A stretch of DNA of 64,000 nucleotides. It comes from Shewanella cutis (GTDB taxonomy: Bacteria; Pseudomonadota; Gammaproteobacteria; Enterobacterales; Shewanellaceae). Under the pieces are notes generated by a model, which saw nothing but the letters and a program-made list of their open reading frames with translations, searched no databases and was not told where the DNA came from. The translations under genes were made by a program, and so were the position numbers. Shown one piece after another: positions 27,477 to 38,600 of this stretch. Numbering within the stretch: the stretch's first letter is position 1; every line of letters starts with the position of its first letter. The DNA lies in contig NZ_JACSDI010000002.1 of the NCBI RefSeq assembly GCF_022410515.1, positions 186,001 through 250,000 on the forward strand. Reading direction: 5' to 3'.

Positions 27477-28388
27477 GTGGCACATTCTGGTTTAAGCCAA
27501 CTATTACAACAACTTGAACAAGTTTTATTGGGCAAGCCATGGCAAATTCGCTTAGCCCTTGCGTGTATTCTCGCCCGTGGGCATCTATTGATTGAGGATT
27601 TACCCGGTATGGGCAAAACCAGCTTGTCCCATGCCCTCGCCCAGAGCCTAGGCTTAAGTTATCAACGCATTCAATTTACCAGTGATATGCTGCCCGCCGA
27701 TATTCTCGGGGTATCGATTTTTGATAAACACCAAGCGCAATTTGTGTTTCATCCCGGCCCGATTTTTAAGCAGATGGTGCTGGCCGATGAAATTAACCGC
27801 GCCAGTCCTAAGACGCAAAGCGCCTTGCTCGAGGCCATGGCCGAGCAGCAAATTTCTGTCGATGGTATTACCCACAGATTGCCCAATCCATTTTTTGTGA
27901 TTGCTACGCAAAACCCGACTGAACAATCAGGCACCTTCCCTCTACCCGAATCCCAACTTGACCGCTTTATGATGCGGATTTCCATTGGTTATCCCAGCCA
28001 CGATGCCGAGCTTGCGATGCTCAAAACAGTGCAAACGCCACAAACTCTGGATAATCTGCCGCAATGTTTAACCCCTTTGGCGTTAACCCAATTGCAGGAG
28101 CAATGCGATAAGGTCACTGCATCAGATGCGCTGCTTAATTATATTTTGGCCTTAATCCATGATTCTCGAAGCCAAACGGACGCCATTGGCCTGTCGCCAC
28201 GGGCAACCAAAGCCCTGTTACAAGCAGCCAAGGCTTGGGCATTTTTAGAAGGTAGACACTATTTAGTGCCCGAAGATGTGCAGGCGGTATTTTGCAGCGT
28301 GGCCGAACACCGGCTTAGAACCAGCAGTCAATTACAGGGAGAAGCGCTCTCGGAGCGGATCCTCGCAGGTGTGAATCCGATCATGTAA
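27477..28388 (+). CDS. MoxR-family AAA+ ATPase
   Basis: A 303-residue AAA+ chaperone-like ATPase. Walker A is DLPGMGKTS, Walker B VLADEINRASPKTQSALLEAM, and sensor regions follow (FFVIATQNPTEQSGTFPLPE, then GLSPRATKALLQAAKAWA). MoxR proteins assist assembly or maturation of partner proteins, commonly the DUF58 protein encoded next. I chose GTG 27477 (VAHSGLSQ) because AAGGAG lies six bases upstream; in-frame ATGs at 27447 and 27459 would add 6-10 residues but lack an SD. First gene of a three-gene operon. Confidence 0.92.
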   Translation: MAHSGLSQLLQQLEQVLLGKPWQIRLALACILARGHLLIEDLPGMGKTSLSHALAQSLGLSYQRIQFTSDMLPADILGVSIFDKHQAQFVFHPGPIFKQMVLADEINRASPKTQSALLEAMAEQQISVDGITHRLPNPFFVIATQNPTEQSGTFPLPESQLDRFMMRISIGYPSHDAELAMLKTVQTPQTLDNLPQCLTPLALTQLQEQCDKVTASDALLNYILALIHDSRSQTDAIGLSPRATKALLQAAKAWAFLEGRHYLVPEDVQAVFCSVAEHRLRTSSQLQGEALSERILAGVNPIM

Positions 28389-28438
28389 CGACTCCATCCG
28401 CCATTAAATGTGAATATTAATAAGAAGATGAGGACAGT

Positions 28439-29527
28439 GTGAAACGCGTGTTTTCTGCTTTTTTGCAACGTTGGTTGGCAAGGCGCATGCCGCCAAGTGC
28501 TGAATTCACCCTAAGCCATCGCAGTATCTTTATTCTGCCCAGTGGCTTTGGGTTTGTTTGGCTGGGGCTGGTATTGCTACTGTACTTGTTTGGTACTAAC
28601 TATCAGAACAATCTGGTGATTGGCCTGAGTATTTTGCTGCTCAGCTTATTCAATACCTGCATTCTCTATAGTTACAAAAACTTGGCCGGACTGCGACTAC
28701 GGGCACTCACGCCGCCGGAGGTGTATGCGGGCGAGACGATCACTTTTCCTATTTTGCTTAACTCCAACCACAGCAGTCATCATATCAACCTAAATTATCC
28801 GAATAATTTAGGTTATTTAGTCAAACACGTTGGCACGCCGGACGAGCAAGCACTGGTATCGTTTGCCAATCAACAGCGTGGAATAGTCTCCGCTGGACGG
28901 CTGAAAATTGAATCCACCTACCCTTTAGGACTCTGCCGAGCTTGGTCGCATATCGACCTTGATAACGCCCATATTGTCTATGCCCAGCCGTTTGAAAGCC
29001 CCTTACAGCTTGAAGCCGCAACCGAATCCGGACAGGACGAACCGCTTGAGCAGGCTGGCAAATATATTGCTGGTATTGATGAATATAAAGGCCTTAAACC
29101 CCATGTACTCGGTGAGTCATTAAAGCAAGTGGCATGGAAGCAATGGGCCCAAGGGCGTGGCATGTTAACCAAGGAGTTTGAACAGCCCCAAGGTGATCCG
29201 GTCTGGTTAAAATTAGCCCCTACTCCTACGCACCTCGAACAGCAGCTCAGTCAATTAAGCTGGCAGGTGAACCGCTTAAGTCAGCTTGAGCAATATTTTG
29301 GCCTTTGGCTGCAACAGCCTAATGGGGAAGATATTATTCTTGCGCCTGCCCTCGGTAACTCGCACCGAATCGCCTGCCAAAGGGCGCTGGCACTTTATGG
29401 AACTCATGCACAAACGCAAAATAAAAGCGACAAAATACTTGTTAATCATGAGCTTAGTCATAAGCCACATATTCCTCCCCACAGGCATAGCACTCATGCT
29501 GCATCACATGTTGAGGATCGCCTATGA
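28439..29527 (+). CDS. DUF58 domain protein, membrane-anchored
   Basis: A 362-residue protein with two adjacent membrane helices near residues 30-80 (FGFVWLGLVLLLYLFGTNY, then VIGLSILLLSLFNTCILY), followed by a beta-rich soluble part. The DUF58 core is recognisable in IDEYKGLKPHVLGESLKQVAWKQ and GRGMLTKEFEQP (matching the family's Gly-Asp..Ile-x-Trp-Lys pattern loosely). GTG start 28439 with GAGGA upstream. Its TGA overlaps the ATG of the next gene (ATGA). The MoxR-DUF58-transglutaminase trio is widespread; its substrate is not established. Confidence 0.88.
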   Translation: MKRVFSAFLQRWLARRMPPSAEFTLSHRSIFILPSGFGFVWLGLVLLLYLFGTNYQNNLVIGLSILLLSLFNTCILYSYKNLAGLRLRALTPPEVYAGETITFPILLNSNHSSHHINLNYPNNLGYLVKHVGTPDEQALVSFANQQRGIVSAGRLKIESTYPLGLCRAWSHIDLDNAHIVYAQPFESPLQLEAATESGQDEPLEQAGKYIAGIDEYKGLKPHVLGESLKQVAWKQWAQGRGMLTKEFEQPQGDPVWLKLAPTPTHLEQQLSQLSWQVNRLSQLEQYFGLWLQQPNGEDIILAPALGNSHRIACQRALALYGTHAQTQNKSDKILVNHELSHKPHIPPHRHSTHAASHVEDRL

Positions 29528-31722
29528 GCCTCAAATCAATAACCACAGCAATGACCACTAAAAGTGCAGATCAACAACGTCTTCATTCATCCAAGGCGAG
29601 TGCAGCTCAGCTAAGTGCTTATCATGCTAATGGACCTCAAACTGGGGATAATATCAGTCGTCAAACCCTGTTTTGGCTATTGCTCACCAATTTAGCGGTG
29701 CTCAGCCCGTTATTTGATAAAACCACCCCTTGGACACTTGGGATCTGCGCTATTTGCTTGCTGTGGCGCATTGGTATCTATGTCGGCAAAGTCGCTAAAC
29801 CCCCCCGTTATCTTGTCACAAGCCTTGCTATCGGCGCGGCAATCACGCTGGCACTGGTCTCGGGCACAATAGGGCTATTAAACGCCTTAGTCAACCTGCT
29901 CATTTTAGGTTATGCATTAAAATACATTGAGATGCGAAGTGTTAGGGATGTAAGGGCCGTCGTGATTGTCGGCTATTTTCTAATTGCCCTCACCTTTATT
30001 GACCACCAATCCATGCTCAATACCGTGCACCTTATTGGCGTCACGATTATCAATACCTGCGTACTGGTCACCCTCTACCAAAGCCAACATCGCTGGCAAC
30101 ACACGGCATGGATTGGCGCTAAATTATTGCTGCAAAGTATGCCCTTAGCGTTATTACTTTTTTTGGTACTGCCCCGTTTTGCACCGCTTTGGCTTGTGCC
30201 CAATATGAAGGAAGCCCAAACCGGGCTGTCGGACTCCCTTGCCGTGGGCGATATCAGTAAACTCACTCGCTCATCGGCCTTGGCATTTAGGGTGAGTTTT
30301 ACCGATGCCAGCCCCACGCAAGCCGAGCTCTACTGGCGCGCCCTAGTGCTGGAAGATTATGACGGCTTAACATGGCGCCAAGATGCGGGTATCAAACAAA
30401 TTCAAAAGGATGCGTTTTTCTTTCCGCCCTCAAGGCCAGATCCTGCGCGGCAGTTGCCCTCGTTAACGCCAAAAACACAAAACAGTACCAGCAATAGCCA
30501 GCCAAGGGTTTACCGTTACCAAGTGATTGCCGAACCCAGTCATCAACCTTGGCTATTTGGCCTTGATGTGGCCTACAGCCAAGATGATAAGCTAGTGAAC
30601 TTGCCCGACTATCGGCTCTATGCGCTGCGTAATGTCGATCAACGAATGGGCTACAATGCCAGTTCGTGGCCACAGGCGAAAATGGATCTCACTTTAAGTG
30701 CCAAACAGCGACAAATAAACCTCAATCTGCCAGCGGACAGCAATCCCCGAACGCGCCAACTCGCCGCTGAATTTAAGGCTAAATATCCAGAACCCCATAA
30801 GCGACTTTGGGCCATGATGGGCTATTTTAATCAACAGCCGTTCTTCTATACCCTCACGCCCCCACCGATTGGCCGCCAACAAGTCGATGACTTTCTGTTT
30901 GAAAACAAAGCAGGCTTTTGCGCCCATTATGCCTCTGCCTTTATTTTTATGGCGCGTGCCAGCGGCATACCAGCACGGATGGTGACAGGCTATCAAGGAG
31001 GCGAATACAACCCACAGGCCAATTACCTCAGCGTGTATCAATACATGGCCCACGCCTGGGCCGAGGTGTGGCTCGAGAATGAAGGCTGGGTGCGTTTTGA
31101 TCCGACCGCCATGGTGGCACCTAATCGGATTGAACAAGGCTTTGATGCCGAGTTTTCCCCTGAGCAAAGTTACCTGCAAGAAAGCCCTTTTAGCAGTTTA
31201 CGGTTTAAATCTATGCCTTGGCTCAACGAGTTGAGGCAACGCTTTGCTAGCGTTGATTATTACTGGAGTTTGTGGGTGCTCGGTTTTAATCAAGAACGAC
31301 AAAACAAAGTGCTAAGCGGTATTTTAGGAGAAGTCACTAAGGCCAAAGTTGCGATGTTTATGAGTGTGTGTATTGGGCTTATTGGCATCTATATCGCCTA
31401 CAGCGTAGGGCTATTTCGCTTTAAAAGGGAACAAGATCCCATCAGCGCTAAGTACCAACGCATTTGCCAGCGACTCAGTAAATTTGGCATCGCCCGCCCA
31501 GCCCACTTAGGCCCGAACGCCTTTGCCGCGCAGCTTATTGACACGCACCAGCAGCAATCCCCTCAGTTTTGTCGTGAGTTTGACACGTTCACCCAAAGCT
31601 ACGTCGCACTGAAATACCAAAACCTGGCGGATAAGGACTATCAAGAGGCGCTAAAGCGCTTTAATGCCGCGGCCAAAGCCCTCAACTGGCTGCTATTTGG
31701 CCCAAGTAAACAGTTAAAATAG
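29524..31722 (+). CDS. DUF3488/transglutaminase-like membrane protein (TgpA family)
   Basis: A 732-residue protein with about six N-terminal membrane helices (residues 45-230), a large periplasmic transglutaminase-like domain and one C-terminal helix (VAMFMSVCIGLIGIYIAYS). The catalytic triad is visible: Cys in KAGFCAHYASAF, His in YMAHAWAEVW and Asp in WVRFDPTAM. TgpA of Pseudomonas aeruginosa is essential, but its substrate is unclear. Coupled to the DUF58 gene by an ATGA overlap and last of the operon. Confidence 0.9.
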   Translation: MSLKSITTAMTTKSADQQRLHSSKASAAQLSAYHANGPQTGDNISRQTLFWLLLTNLAVLSPLFDKTTPWTLGICAICLLWRIGIYVGKVAKPPRYLVTSLAIGAAITLALVSGTIGLLNALVNLLILGYALKYIEMRSVRDVRAVVIVGYFLIALTFIDHQSMLNTVHLIGVTIINTCVLVTLYQSQHRWQHTAWIGAKLLLQSMPLALLLFLVLPRFAPLWLVPNMKEAQTGLSDSLAVGDISKLTRSSALAFRVSFTDASPTQAELYWRALVLEDYDGLTWRQDAGIKQIQKDAFFFPPSRPDPARQLPSLTPKTQNSTSNSQPRVYRYQVIAEPSHQPWLFGLDVAYSQDDKLVNLPDYRLYALRNVDQRMGYNASSWPQAKMDLTLSAKQRQINLNLPADSNPRTRQLAAEFKAKYPEPHKRLWAMMGYFNQQPFFYTLTPPPIGRQQVDDFLFENKAGFCAHYASAFIFMARASGIPARMVTGYQGGEYNPQANYLSVYQYMAHAWAEVWLENEGWVRFDPTAMVAPNRIEQGFDAEFSPEQSYLQESPFSSLRFKSMPWLNELRQRFASVDYYWSLWVLGFNQERQNKVLSGILGEVTKAKVAMFMSVCIGLIGIYIAYSVGLFRFKREQDPISAKYQRICQRLSKFGIARPAHLGPNAFAAQLIDTHQQQSPQFCREFDTFTQSYVALKYQNLADKDYQEALKRFNAAAKALNWLLFGPSKQLK

Positions 31723-31794
31723 ACGCCAGAAACAGCTCAAAGATAAGATTGTTGAATCTTATAAATCAAACACATAGAATTGCCAAGCCCGTTT

Positions 31795-31832
31795 GCTATG
31801 CATAAAAGCAATTGGCTATGCATAACAGCAAT
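31795..31832 (+). repeat. Short tandem repeat upstream of recC
   Basis: GCTATGCATAAAAGCAAT (31795-31812) is followed by GCTATGCATAACAGCAAT (31815-31832), one mismatch, 20-bp period, each with a palindromic ATGCAT. It lies 20-57 bases before the recC ATG and might be regulatory. Confidence 0.7.
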
Positions 31833-31851
31833 CCCAAATCGTGAGTCGAAT

Positions 31852-34800
31852 ATGCTGAAGTTAATCCAATCCAACCAAATGGAAGTGCTCTGTGCCCATC
31901 TCGCTGCGTATTTGCGCCAACCACTCCCCAGCACGGCGTTATTGCAAAGCGAGCATATTTTGGTGCAAAGCCCTGGGATGTCGACTTGGTTACGCCTTGA
32001 AATTGCAAAACAAAATGGTATTGCCGCCGCACTTGAGTTCCCTTTGCCCTCCAGTTTTATCTGGCAACTGTGCCACGATTTACTCCCCAATGTCCCCAAG
32101 GAAAACGCCTTTACTAAAGCGGCAATGACTTGGAAATTAATGCAGCTACTGCCTCGCCTGATTGAGGAGGAATCCTTTGGGCCACTGCGGCATTATTTAG
32201 GTCATATGGAGTCAAGTCGCCCTGGCTCGAGCACAACAAATAATCAACTTGAAGCGTCAAACTCAATCGCCTCCGATAATATTAAGCTTTATCAGCTCTG
32301 CGGCCGTATCGCCGATATCTTCGACCAATATTTAGTTTACCGCCCCGACTGGATTGCAGCATGGGAGGCCAATGAACCACTCGATACACTCAAATTGAAT
32401 GAGGAACAACGCTGGCAACCTATTCTTTGGCGGGCGCTGATTGCCTTCAACCGTGATGAGCTGCGTCAAAGCCATTACCACAGGGCCAATTTACATCAGG
32501 ATTTAATTGCCGCGCTGGCTGATAGCACCCATTCCATTGCCAAATTGCCTGAGCGTTTATTTGTGTTTGGCATTTCGTCTATGGCCCCACAAACCATAGA
32601 CGTGCTCCACCAGCTCGCGGGCCGAATTGATGTGATCATCCTTAACCTCAGCCCCTGCCAACATTATTGGGGCGATATTATCGATCCTCGGCATCGAGCC
32701 CGAATGGCGCTGCAATATGCTGGCAAACGCCAATTGGCCGAGCAATGGGAAGATAAACTCGAGGTCGGCAATCCGCTGCTTGCCAACAATGGCAAAATGG
32801 GCCGCGAATTACTCGATATGCTGCTCGAACTCCCGCCTGAACACTGCGATTTTGGCGATGATGTGTACTGCGAGCCCTGCGGCGATCCTAACGATCCGCA
32901 TAGCAACGCCAGCATGCTGGCGGGGGTGCAATACGATATCTTAGAAATGCAAACCCTCAACCGCGTACTCGGGCCTGATGCCGAGCTATATCAATACGTT
33001 GCCAATCGAAGAGTGTTAAAAAACAGCGACCATTCGATTCAAATCAAGAGCTGCCACAGCCCGCTGCGCGAAGTCGAAACCTTGCACGATCATTTACTCG
33101 ACCTGCTGGATCGCGACAACCAACTCACGCCCAAAGATATTGTGGTAATGATGCCAGATGTCGCCGCCTACGCGCCCTATATCGATGCGGTGTTTGCCGC
33201 CAAACAGGGGCTCGAATATATCCCCTACGCCATTGCCGACCGCGGCGCAGCGCAGGAATCGCCACTCATTAATAGCTTTTTGAATTTACTCAATATTAAT
33301 CAGAGTCGCTTCGGACTGACCGATATTTTAAGCATTCTAGAAGTGCCAGCGATTTTACGGCGTTTTCAACTCGAAGAAGACGAGCTACCACTGATCCGCC
33401 GTTGGTTAGATGAAGCTGGTGTACGTTGGGGGCGCGATGAGCAAAGCCGTGTTAAACATGGTGTGCCTGCCTTTGAGCAAAACTCCTGGGCCTTTGGTAT
33501 CAAACGGTTAATCTTGGGCTATGCCTTAAGGGACGATGCCCCCTTGTATCAAGCAAGCCCACAGGCGCCAAGCTATTTAGTGGTTTCTGGGGTTGAAGGC
33601 CAATCGGCACAGGCCCTTGGCAAACTGTTGAACTTTATTGAAGTCCTCGATGAAACCACGCTGCAATTAGCCCAGCCTCAAGCGCCTTGCCAGCGTTTAT
33701 TTGAACTGACTGAACTGTTAACTGCTTTTTACGCTCCCGATGAGGATGAGCGTGAACAGTTACAGGAAATCCGCGACGCCATTGCCACCTTAGAGCAAGA
33801 GTTACTGGCCGCCAGCCCTGCTGACAGCTATACAACGGCATACGACTTAACCCCCAACTTCTTAGACCAAAGCGGCTTACACTCAAACGCCTTAAACTTA
33901 AGCATCGAAGTACTCGCACAATGGTTTAATCAACGCTTAACCGAGTCACGGGTTGGCCAGCGTTATCTGGCGGGCAGTGTAAATTTTTGTACTTTAATGC
34001 CGATGCGCTCGATTCCATTTAAAGTGGTGTGCCTGCTCGGCATGAATGATGGCATATACCCGCGCATGCAACATCCTGTGGGCTTTGATCTGATGGCACA
34101 TTTTGGTGCGCGTAAAGGCGATCGTTCCCGCAGATTAGACGATAGGTACTTGTTTTTAGAAGCACTACTCTCGGCACGGGAGCAGCTTTACATCAGCTAT
34201 ATTGGCCGCAGTGAGCGGGATAACTCGGAGCGCATTCCGTCGATGCTAGTCTCCGAGCTGATTGAATATTGCCAGCTGTGTTATGTGCCAGAATCGCTTG
34301 CAGCAGAAACGCCAGCTGTGGGTAATGAAGCCGCCCAACAGGCATTGCTTGAGACCATCATAAGCCACCAGCCGCTACAACCTTTTGATCCTAAACTGTA
34401 TCAGTCAACAGAGCCGCAAGCGCAGGCGATAAAACAAAGTTACAGCCAGCAATGGTGCCCACCGGACATCAGCACGCAATCACTCCAGCGTCGTTTTATT
34501 GATGCCAACACGCTGATCGTGCTCGAAGATGACACGATTGGGGATAATGATATTCAACAAGATGTTGAGCCACTAAGCGAAGAAGACCATGTCGATATCT
34601 CCGCTTTTATCCGATTCTTTCGCAATCCCGCGCAATATTTCTTTAACCGCACATTAAAGATTGATTTAAACCTGAATATTCAAGCGGATGATAATGATGA
34701 GCCCTTTAGCCTCAATGCGCTTGAGCGTTATCTGTTACAGGCAAGGTTGCTCGATGATGCGCTCGAACAAGGCGCTCTTGAACAAGGACAGGCGCAGCCC

Positions 34801-35637
34801 AGTAGCGAACTATTACAACGTTTAAAAGCCAGTGGTAATTTACCCATGCAGCCCTTTGATGATCTGCTGCTACGCCAATATAGCCATGATATCGCGCCGC
34901 TTGTCGGCAGAACCTTATTTATGCGTGGCGATGTATCCACGCGCCATGCGGATATTCGGCTCGCCTTTGAGTTACCTCTATCTCACGGTGCTGCAACGAC
35001 TAAGGTGTCGGTAAAGCGCGTGATCCTCGAAGGTCGCATTGATGATATCAGTCCAAAAGGCTTGGTCAGTTATCGCCCCGGCAGTGCCCATGGGCGGGAT
35101 ATTTTAGCGCTGTATCTGCGCCATTTATGTTTAATGGCCGCAGGACTAACTCAGCCTAGCGATCATCTACAACCTAGCTATCTACTCGATATGGGGCATT
35201 TTCACGCCCTCTCGCCCATTGCGCCAAAGCAGGCCCATGCTCAACTGGCTCACTTGTTACAACATTTTTATCAGGGACAGTTGCATCCACTGTGTTTTAT
35301 GCCCAAAACCTCCCTTGCCTACGCCAGTGCAGAGAGCAATGAGGATGAAACCAATCAACTTGATGGCAAACACGATAGTCAACACAGTGTGCGGCTCGAG
35401 GCGGCGCAAAGCGAATGGCTGGACGAACAAGGTGAGCTTGGCGAAGGCACCGATCCCCATTACCAGCGGCTATTTCGGTTTCCCCAGGATTTTACCGAAG
35501 CAAATTTTGGCAAACTGGCCGACGAGATCTATCGACCCATGCTGAGCTTGTACCATAAAGACACCCTCGCCCAACTTGAGGCGTTTGTGCTCAATGCAGA
35601 ACCACAAGCCGCAATATCTGAGGGAGCGCAGCAATGA
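31852..35637 (+). CDS. recC: Exodeoxyribonuclease V gamma chain
   Basis: RecC, 1261 residues, the Chi-recognising subunit of the RecBCD helicase-nuclease that processes double-strand breaks. The N-terminus (LKLIQSNQMEVLCAHLA, then ILVQSPGMSTWLRLEIA) and the internal SVNFCTLMPMRSIPFKVVCLLGMNDGIYPR block are characteristic. The 'inactive helicase' folds lack a Walker motif, as expected. I use ATG 31852 (MLKLIQSN); an upstream extension has no family support. The stop overlaps recB (ATGA). Gene order recC-recB-recD is as in many gammaproteobacteria, here without the intervening ptrA of E. coli. Confidence 0.95.
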   Translation: MLKLIQSNQMEVLCAHLAAYLRQPLPSTALLQSEHILVQSPGMSTWLRLEIAKQNGIAAALEFPLPSSFIWQLCHDLLPNVPKENAFTKAAMTWKLMQLLPRLIEEESFGPLRHYLGHMESSRPGSSTTNNQLEASNSIASDNIKLYQLCGRIADIFDQYLVYRPDWIAAWEANEPLDTLKLNEEQRWQPILWRALIAFNRDELRQSHYHRANLHQDLIAALADSTHSIAKLPERLFVFGISSMAPQTIDVLHQLAGRIDVIILNLSPCQHYWGDIIDPRHRARMALQYAGKRQLAEQWEDKLEVGNPLLANNGKMGRELLDMLLELPPEHCDFGDDVYCEPCGDPNDPHSNASMLAGVQYDILEMQTLNRVLGPDAELYQYVANRRVLKNSDHSIQIKSCHSPLREVETLHDHLLDLLDRDNQLTPKDIVVMMPDVAAYAPYIDAVFAAKQGLEYIPYAIADRGAAQESPLINSFLNLLNINQSRFGLTDILSILEVPAILRRFQLEEDELPLIRRWLDEAGVRWGRDEQSRVKHGVPAFEQNSWAFGIKRLILGYALRDDAPLYQASPQAPSYLVVSGVEGQSAQALGKLLNFIEVLDETTLQLAQPQAPCQRLFELTELLTAFYAPDEDEREQLQEIRDAIATLEQELLAASPADSYTTAYDLTPNFLDQSGLHSNALNLSIEVLAQWFNQRLTESRVGQRYLAGSVNFCTLMPMRSIPFKVVCLLGMNDGIYPRMQHPVGFDLMAHFGARKGDRSRRLDDRYLFLEALLSAREQLYISYIGRSERDNSERIPSMLVSELIEYCQLCYVPESLAAETPAVGNEAAQQALLETIISHQPLQPFDPKLYQSTEPQAQAIKQSYSQQWCPPDISTQSLQRRFIDANTLIVLEDDTIGDNDIQQDVEPLSEEDHVDISAFIRFFRNPAQYFFNRTLKIDLNLNIQADDNDEPFSLNALERYLLQARLLDDALEQGALEQGQAQPSSELLQRLKASGNLPMQPFDDLLLRQYSHDIAPLVGRTLFMRGDVSTRHADIRLAFELPLSHGAATTKVSVKRVILEGRIDDISPKGLVSYRPGSAHGRDILALYLRHLCLMAAGLTQPSDHLQPSYLLDMGHFHALSPIAPKQAHAQLAHLLQHFYQGQLHPLCFMPKTSLAYASAESNEDETNQLDGKHDSQHSVRLEAAQSEWLDEQGELGEGTDPHYQRLFRFPQDFTEANFGKLADEIYRPMLSLYHKDTLAQLEAFVLNAEPQAAISEGAQQ

Positions 35638-38600
35638 GTGAACTATCAAACAATATGATACTTCCTACTACATCACAGGCGCTGCCGTTAGATCCGCTCA
35701 GCCTGCCATTTGGTGGTAGCCGATTGATAGAGGCCAGTGCGGGCACAGGTAAAACCTATACGATTTCGGGCTTGTATCTGCGACTACTGCTTGGAGATGG
35801 CTTAAGCGAACCACTGAGTTGCGAACAAATTCTGGTAGTGACCTTTACCAATGCCGCCACCGAAGAGCTGAGGGACAGGATTCGCCGCCGCATTCAGGTG
35901 GCCTTTAAGTGTTTCTTAGGGCTCGAAATTAACGATCCCTTTGTACAAGCGCTGTACGATAAGATCCCAGAATCTGAGCGCGCTATCGCCCTAAGACGCT
36001 TCGACTTGGCGCTCAAATCCCTCGACGAAGCAGCGATTTTTACCATTCACGGTTTTTGCCAACGGATCTTAGCCGATCTCGCCTTCGAATCCTCTTTACT
36101 GTTCGAGTCAGATTTTACCTTAGACGACAGCGAGTTTTTGCACCATGCGGTGCGGGATTTTTGGCGTGAAGCCTGCTATCCGCTGCCTGAATATTTAGCC
36201 CAGATTATTGCCAGCGAATTTGGCGATCCCGATGGCTTAGTCAAGCAGCTTCGGGCCTTGTTGGGTGCCAGTGAGGCTAAACCACTTCAACCCGTGCAGC
36301 CCTTTGCTCGTTTGGCTGAGTCCTTAAGCCAGAGTGTGCAGCGCTTTAAACTCGCCTGGCCGCGTGGCCGCGATGCGCTGTTAGCGTTACTTCATAGCCT
36401 GCCGCTTAATGGCCAGCGCTTTGGTAAGGCGAGCGATAGCTACCCCAAACTGGCGGAAATGTTCGACCAACTGGATAACTTTATCGCCTTTGGTCATGGC
36501 TTACCGCCGCTAAAAGTGCTTGAGGCCTTGTCACTCTCAGAACTTAAGCTCAATAAAGGCGGTGTACTCCCAAGCGCGAGCGATGCGCCACTGCTTGACC
36601 ATATGGAGCAATTAGCCACGCTGATTAACGCGATTAAACCCGCATTTTTATTCAGTGCTAAACAAGGGATCAGCGAGCGGTTTGCCAAACAAAAACAGCT
36701 TAAAAATGTGCTGACACCGGATGATTTGCTGACCACCTTAGCCGCAGCGATGCAGGCCAATCCCGACACTTTGCCCAAAGCGGTGGCAAGTCGCTTCCCC
36801 GTGGCCTTAATCGATGAATTCCAAGATACCGATCCCTTGCAATTTGCGATTTTCTCGGGGATTTATCAAACCCGTTTGGGGGTTGATACTCAAAATTCGA
36901 CGGCTGTCGAACCCAAGGCTCGCACGGATAGCAAATTAAGCCTGCTGATGATTGGTGACCCTAAACAGGCGATTTATGCCTTCCGCGGCGCCGATATTTA
37001 CACCTATATCGAGGCGCGCAGGCAAACCCAGGCGCACTATTTTCTCGACACTAACTATCGCTCGAGTCGTAATCTGGTAGCGGGAGTGAATCATCTATTT
37101 GCCCAGCATCCCAATCCTTTTATTAGCCAATCGATTCCCTTTGACAGGGTAAAAACACCCGCCAGTGCAGCGGCAAAACAGTTAGTCGAAAGTACAGCCA
37201 ATAGTGCCGCTCTGCGGTTAAAACTGTTACGCGAGGGCGAAACGGGGCTGAATAAAGCCAGCGCCAGACAAACCTTGGCCGAAGATACCGCCGCCGAGAT
37301 CACCCGTTTACTCACCGAGGCCGCCAATGGCCAATGCCATACGCCAAAAGGGCCGTTAATTGCCAAAGATATTGCCATTTTAGTGCGGGATAGAAACGAA
37401 GCCGCAGTCATGAAAACGGCACTCAGTAAACGCCAGATTGGCGCGGTATTTTTAAGCCGCGATAGTGTGTTTGATACCGTTGAAGCGCGAGAAATGGCGC
37501 TCATTCTGCGCGCATTAGCCAGCCCCAAGGATGAGCGCGCCCTGCGCAGCGCTCTCGCCACCGCGCTACTTGGCTATAGTGCCGAGCAAATTCATGCCTT
37601 TAACCAAGATGAAGAGCAGCGCCAAATGCTGCTCGAGCAGTTTTTTGCGCTACATCAGATCTGGCAAAAGCGCGGCATTATGCCGGCGCTGCTGAGCTTA
37701 GCCAACGCCACCCATATGGTGGCCCGCCTACTGCAAACACCCAGCCTTACAGCCACTGCCGACCAAGATAGCGAAGAGCCCGATGAGGCGAGCAATGGCG
37801 AGAGACGACTAACAGATTTTCGCCACTTAGCCGAGCTGTTGCAGCAAAAGGCCACTGAGATTGATGGCATCAGTGCCCTACTCAATTGGTATGAGCAACA
37901 ACTTATTGATAATACAGGGACAGATGAGCAGCAGCTTCGCCTTGAGAGTGAGCAAAATCTGGTGCAAATCGTGACTATCCATAAGAGTAAGGGGCTGGAA
38001 TACCCAGTGTGTTTTATCCCCTTTGTTAGCCTTGCGCGGGATAATCGCCGCCGCCCGACACCCATGCTCTATCACAGAACTGATGCGGATGGGGCGCAGG
38101 AGGTGGTATGGGATATTGAAGGCACAGACGAAGGCTGGGAGCAGGCAAAGCAAGAAACTTTAGCCGAAGATCTTCGCCTACTTTATGTGGCACTCACCCG
38201 CCCCGTGTACCTGTGTTATTTGTACATCGCTAACCATAGCCGGATGTTAAAAGCCGGGCTCAAAAGCCAACTGCATGAAACCGCTATCGGTTATCTTTTA
38301 GGAGTAACCGATGCCGACTGTGATTTTGCACGTCTGCACAGTGCGGCGCAGGCGCTGCTTAATGGTGTAGAGTCGAATGCGCAAGCGATCAGCGTTGAGT
38401 GCGTTACTGACAGCATTGATGATAGCAAGCTACACACGGGTGAAACGCAATCCCACACCTTAAATGCCCGTAACGTCACCCGTCAGTATCGCACCCCATG
38501 GCGAGTAGGCAGTTATTCAGGTTTAGTCAAAAATGCACCCCACGCCAAAGCCAGCCCGGGCGCCGATGATGAAGTTAGCGCGGTATTTGGCGCAGAACCC

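Noticed and set aside
37091..38153. Long minus-strand frames inside recB
   Set aside because: They are antisense shadows of a well-supported gene with biased codon use.
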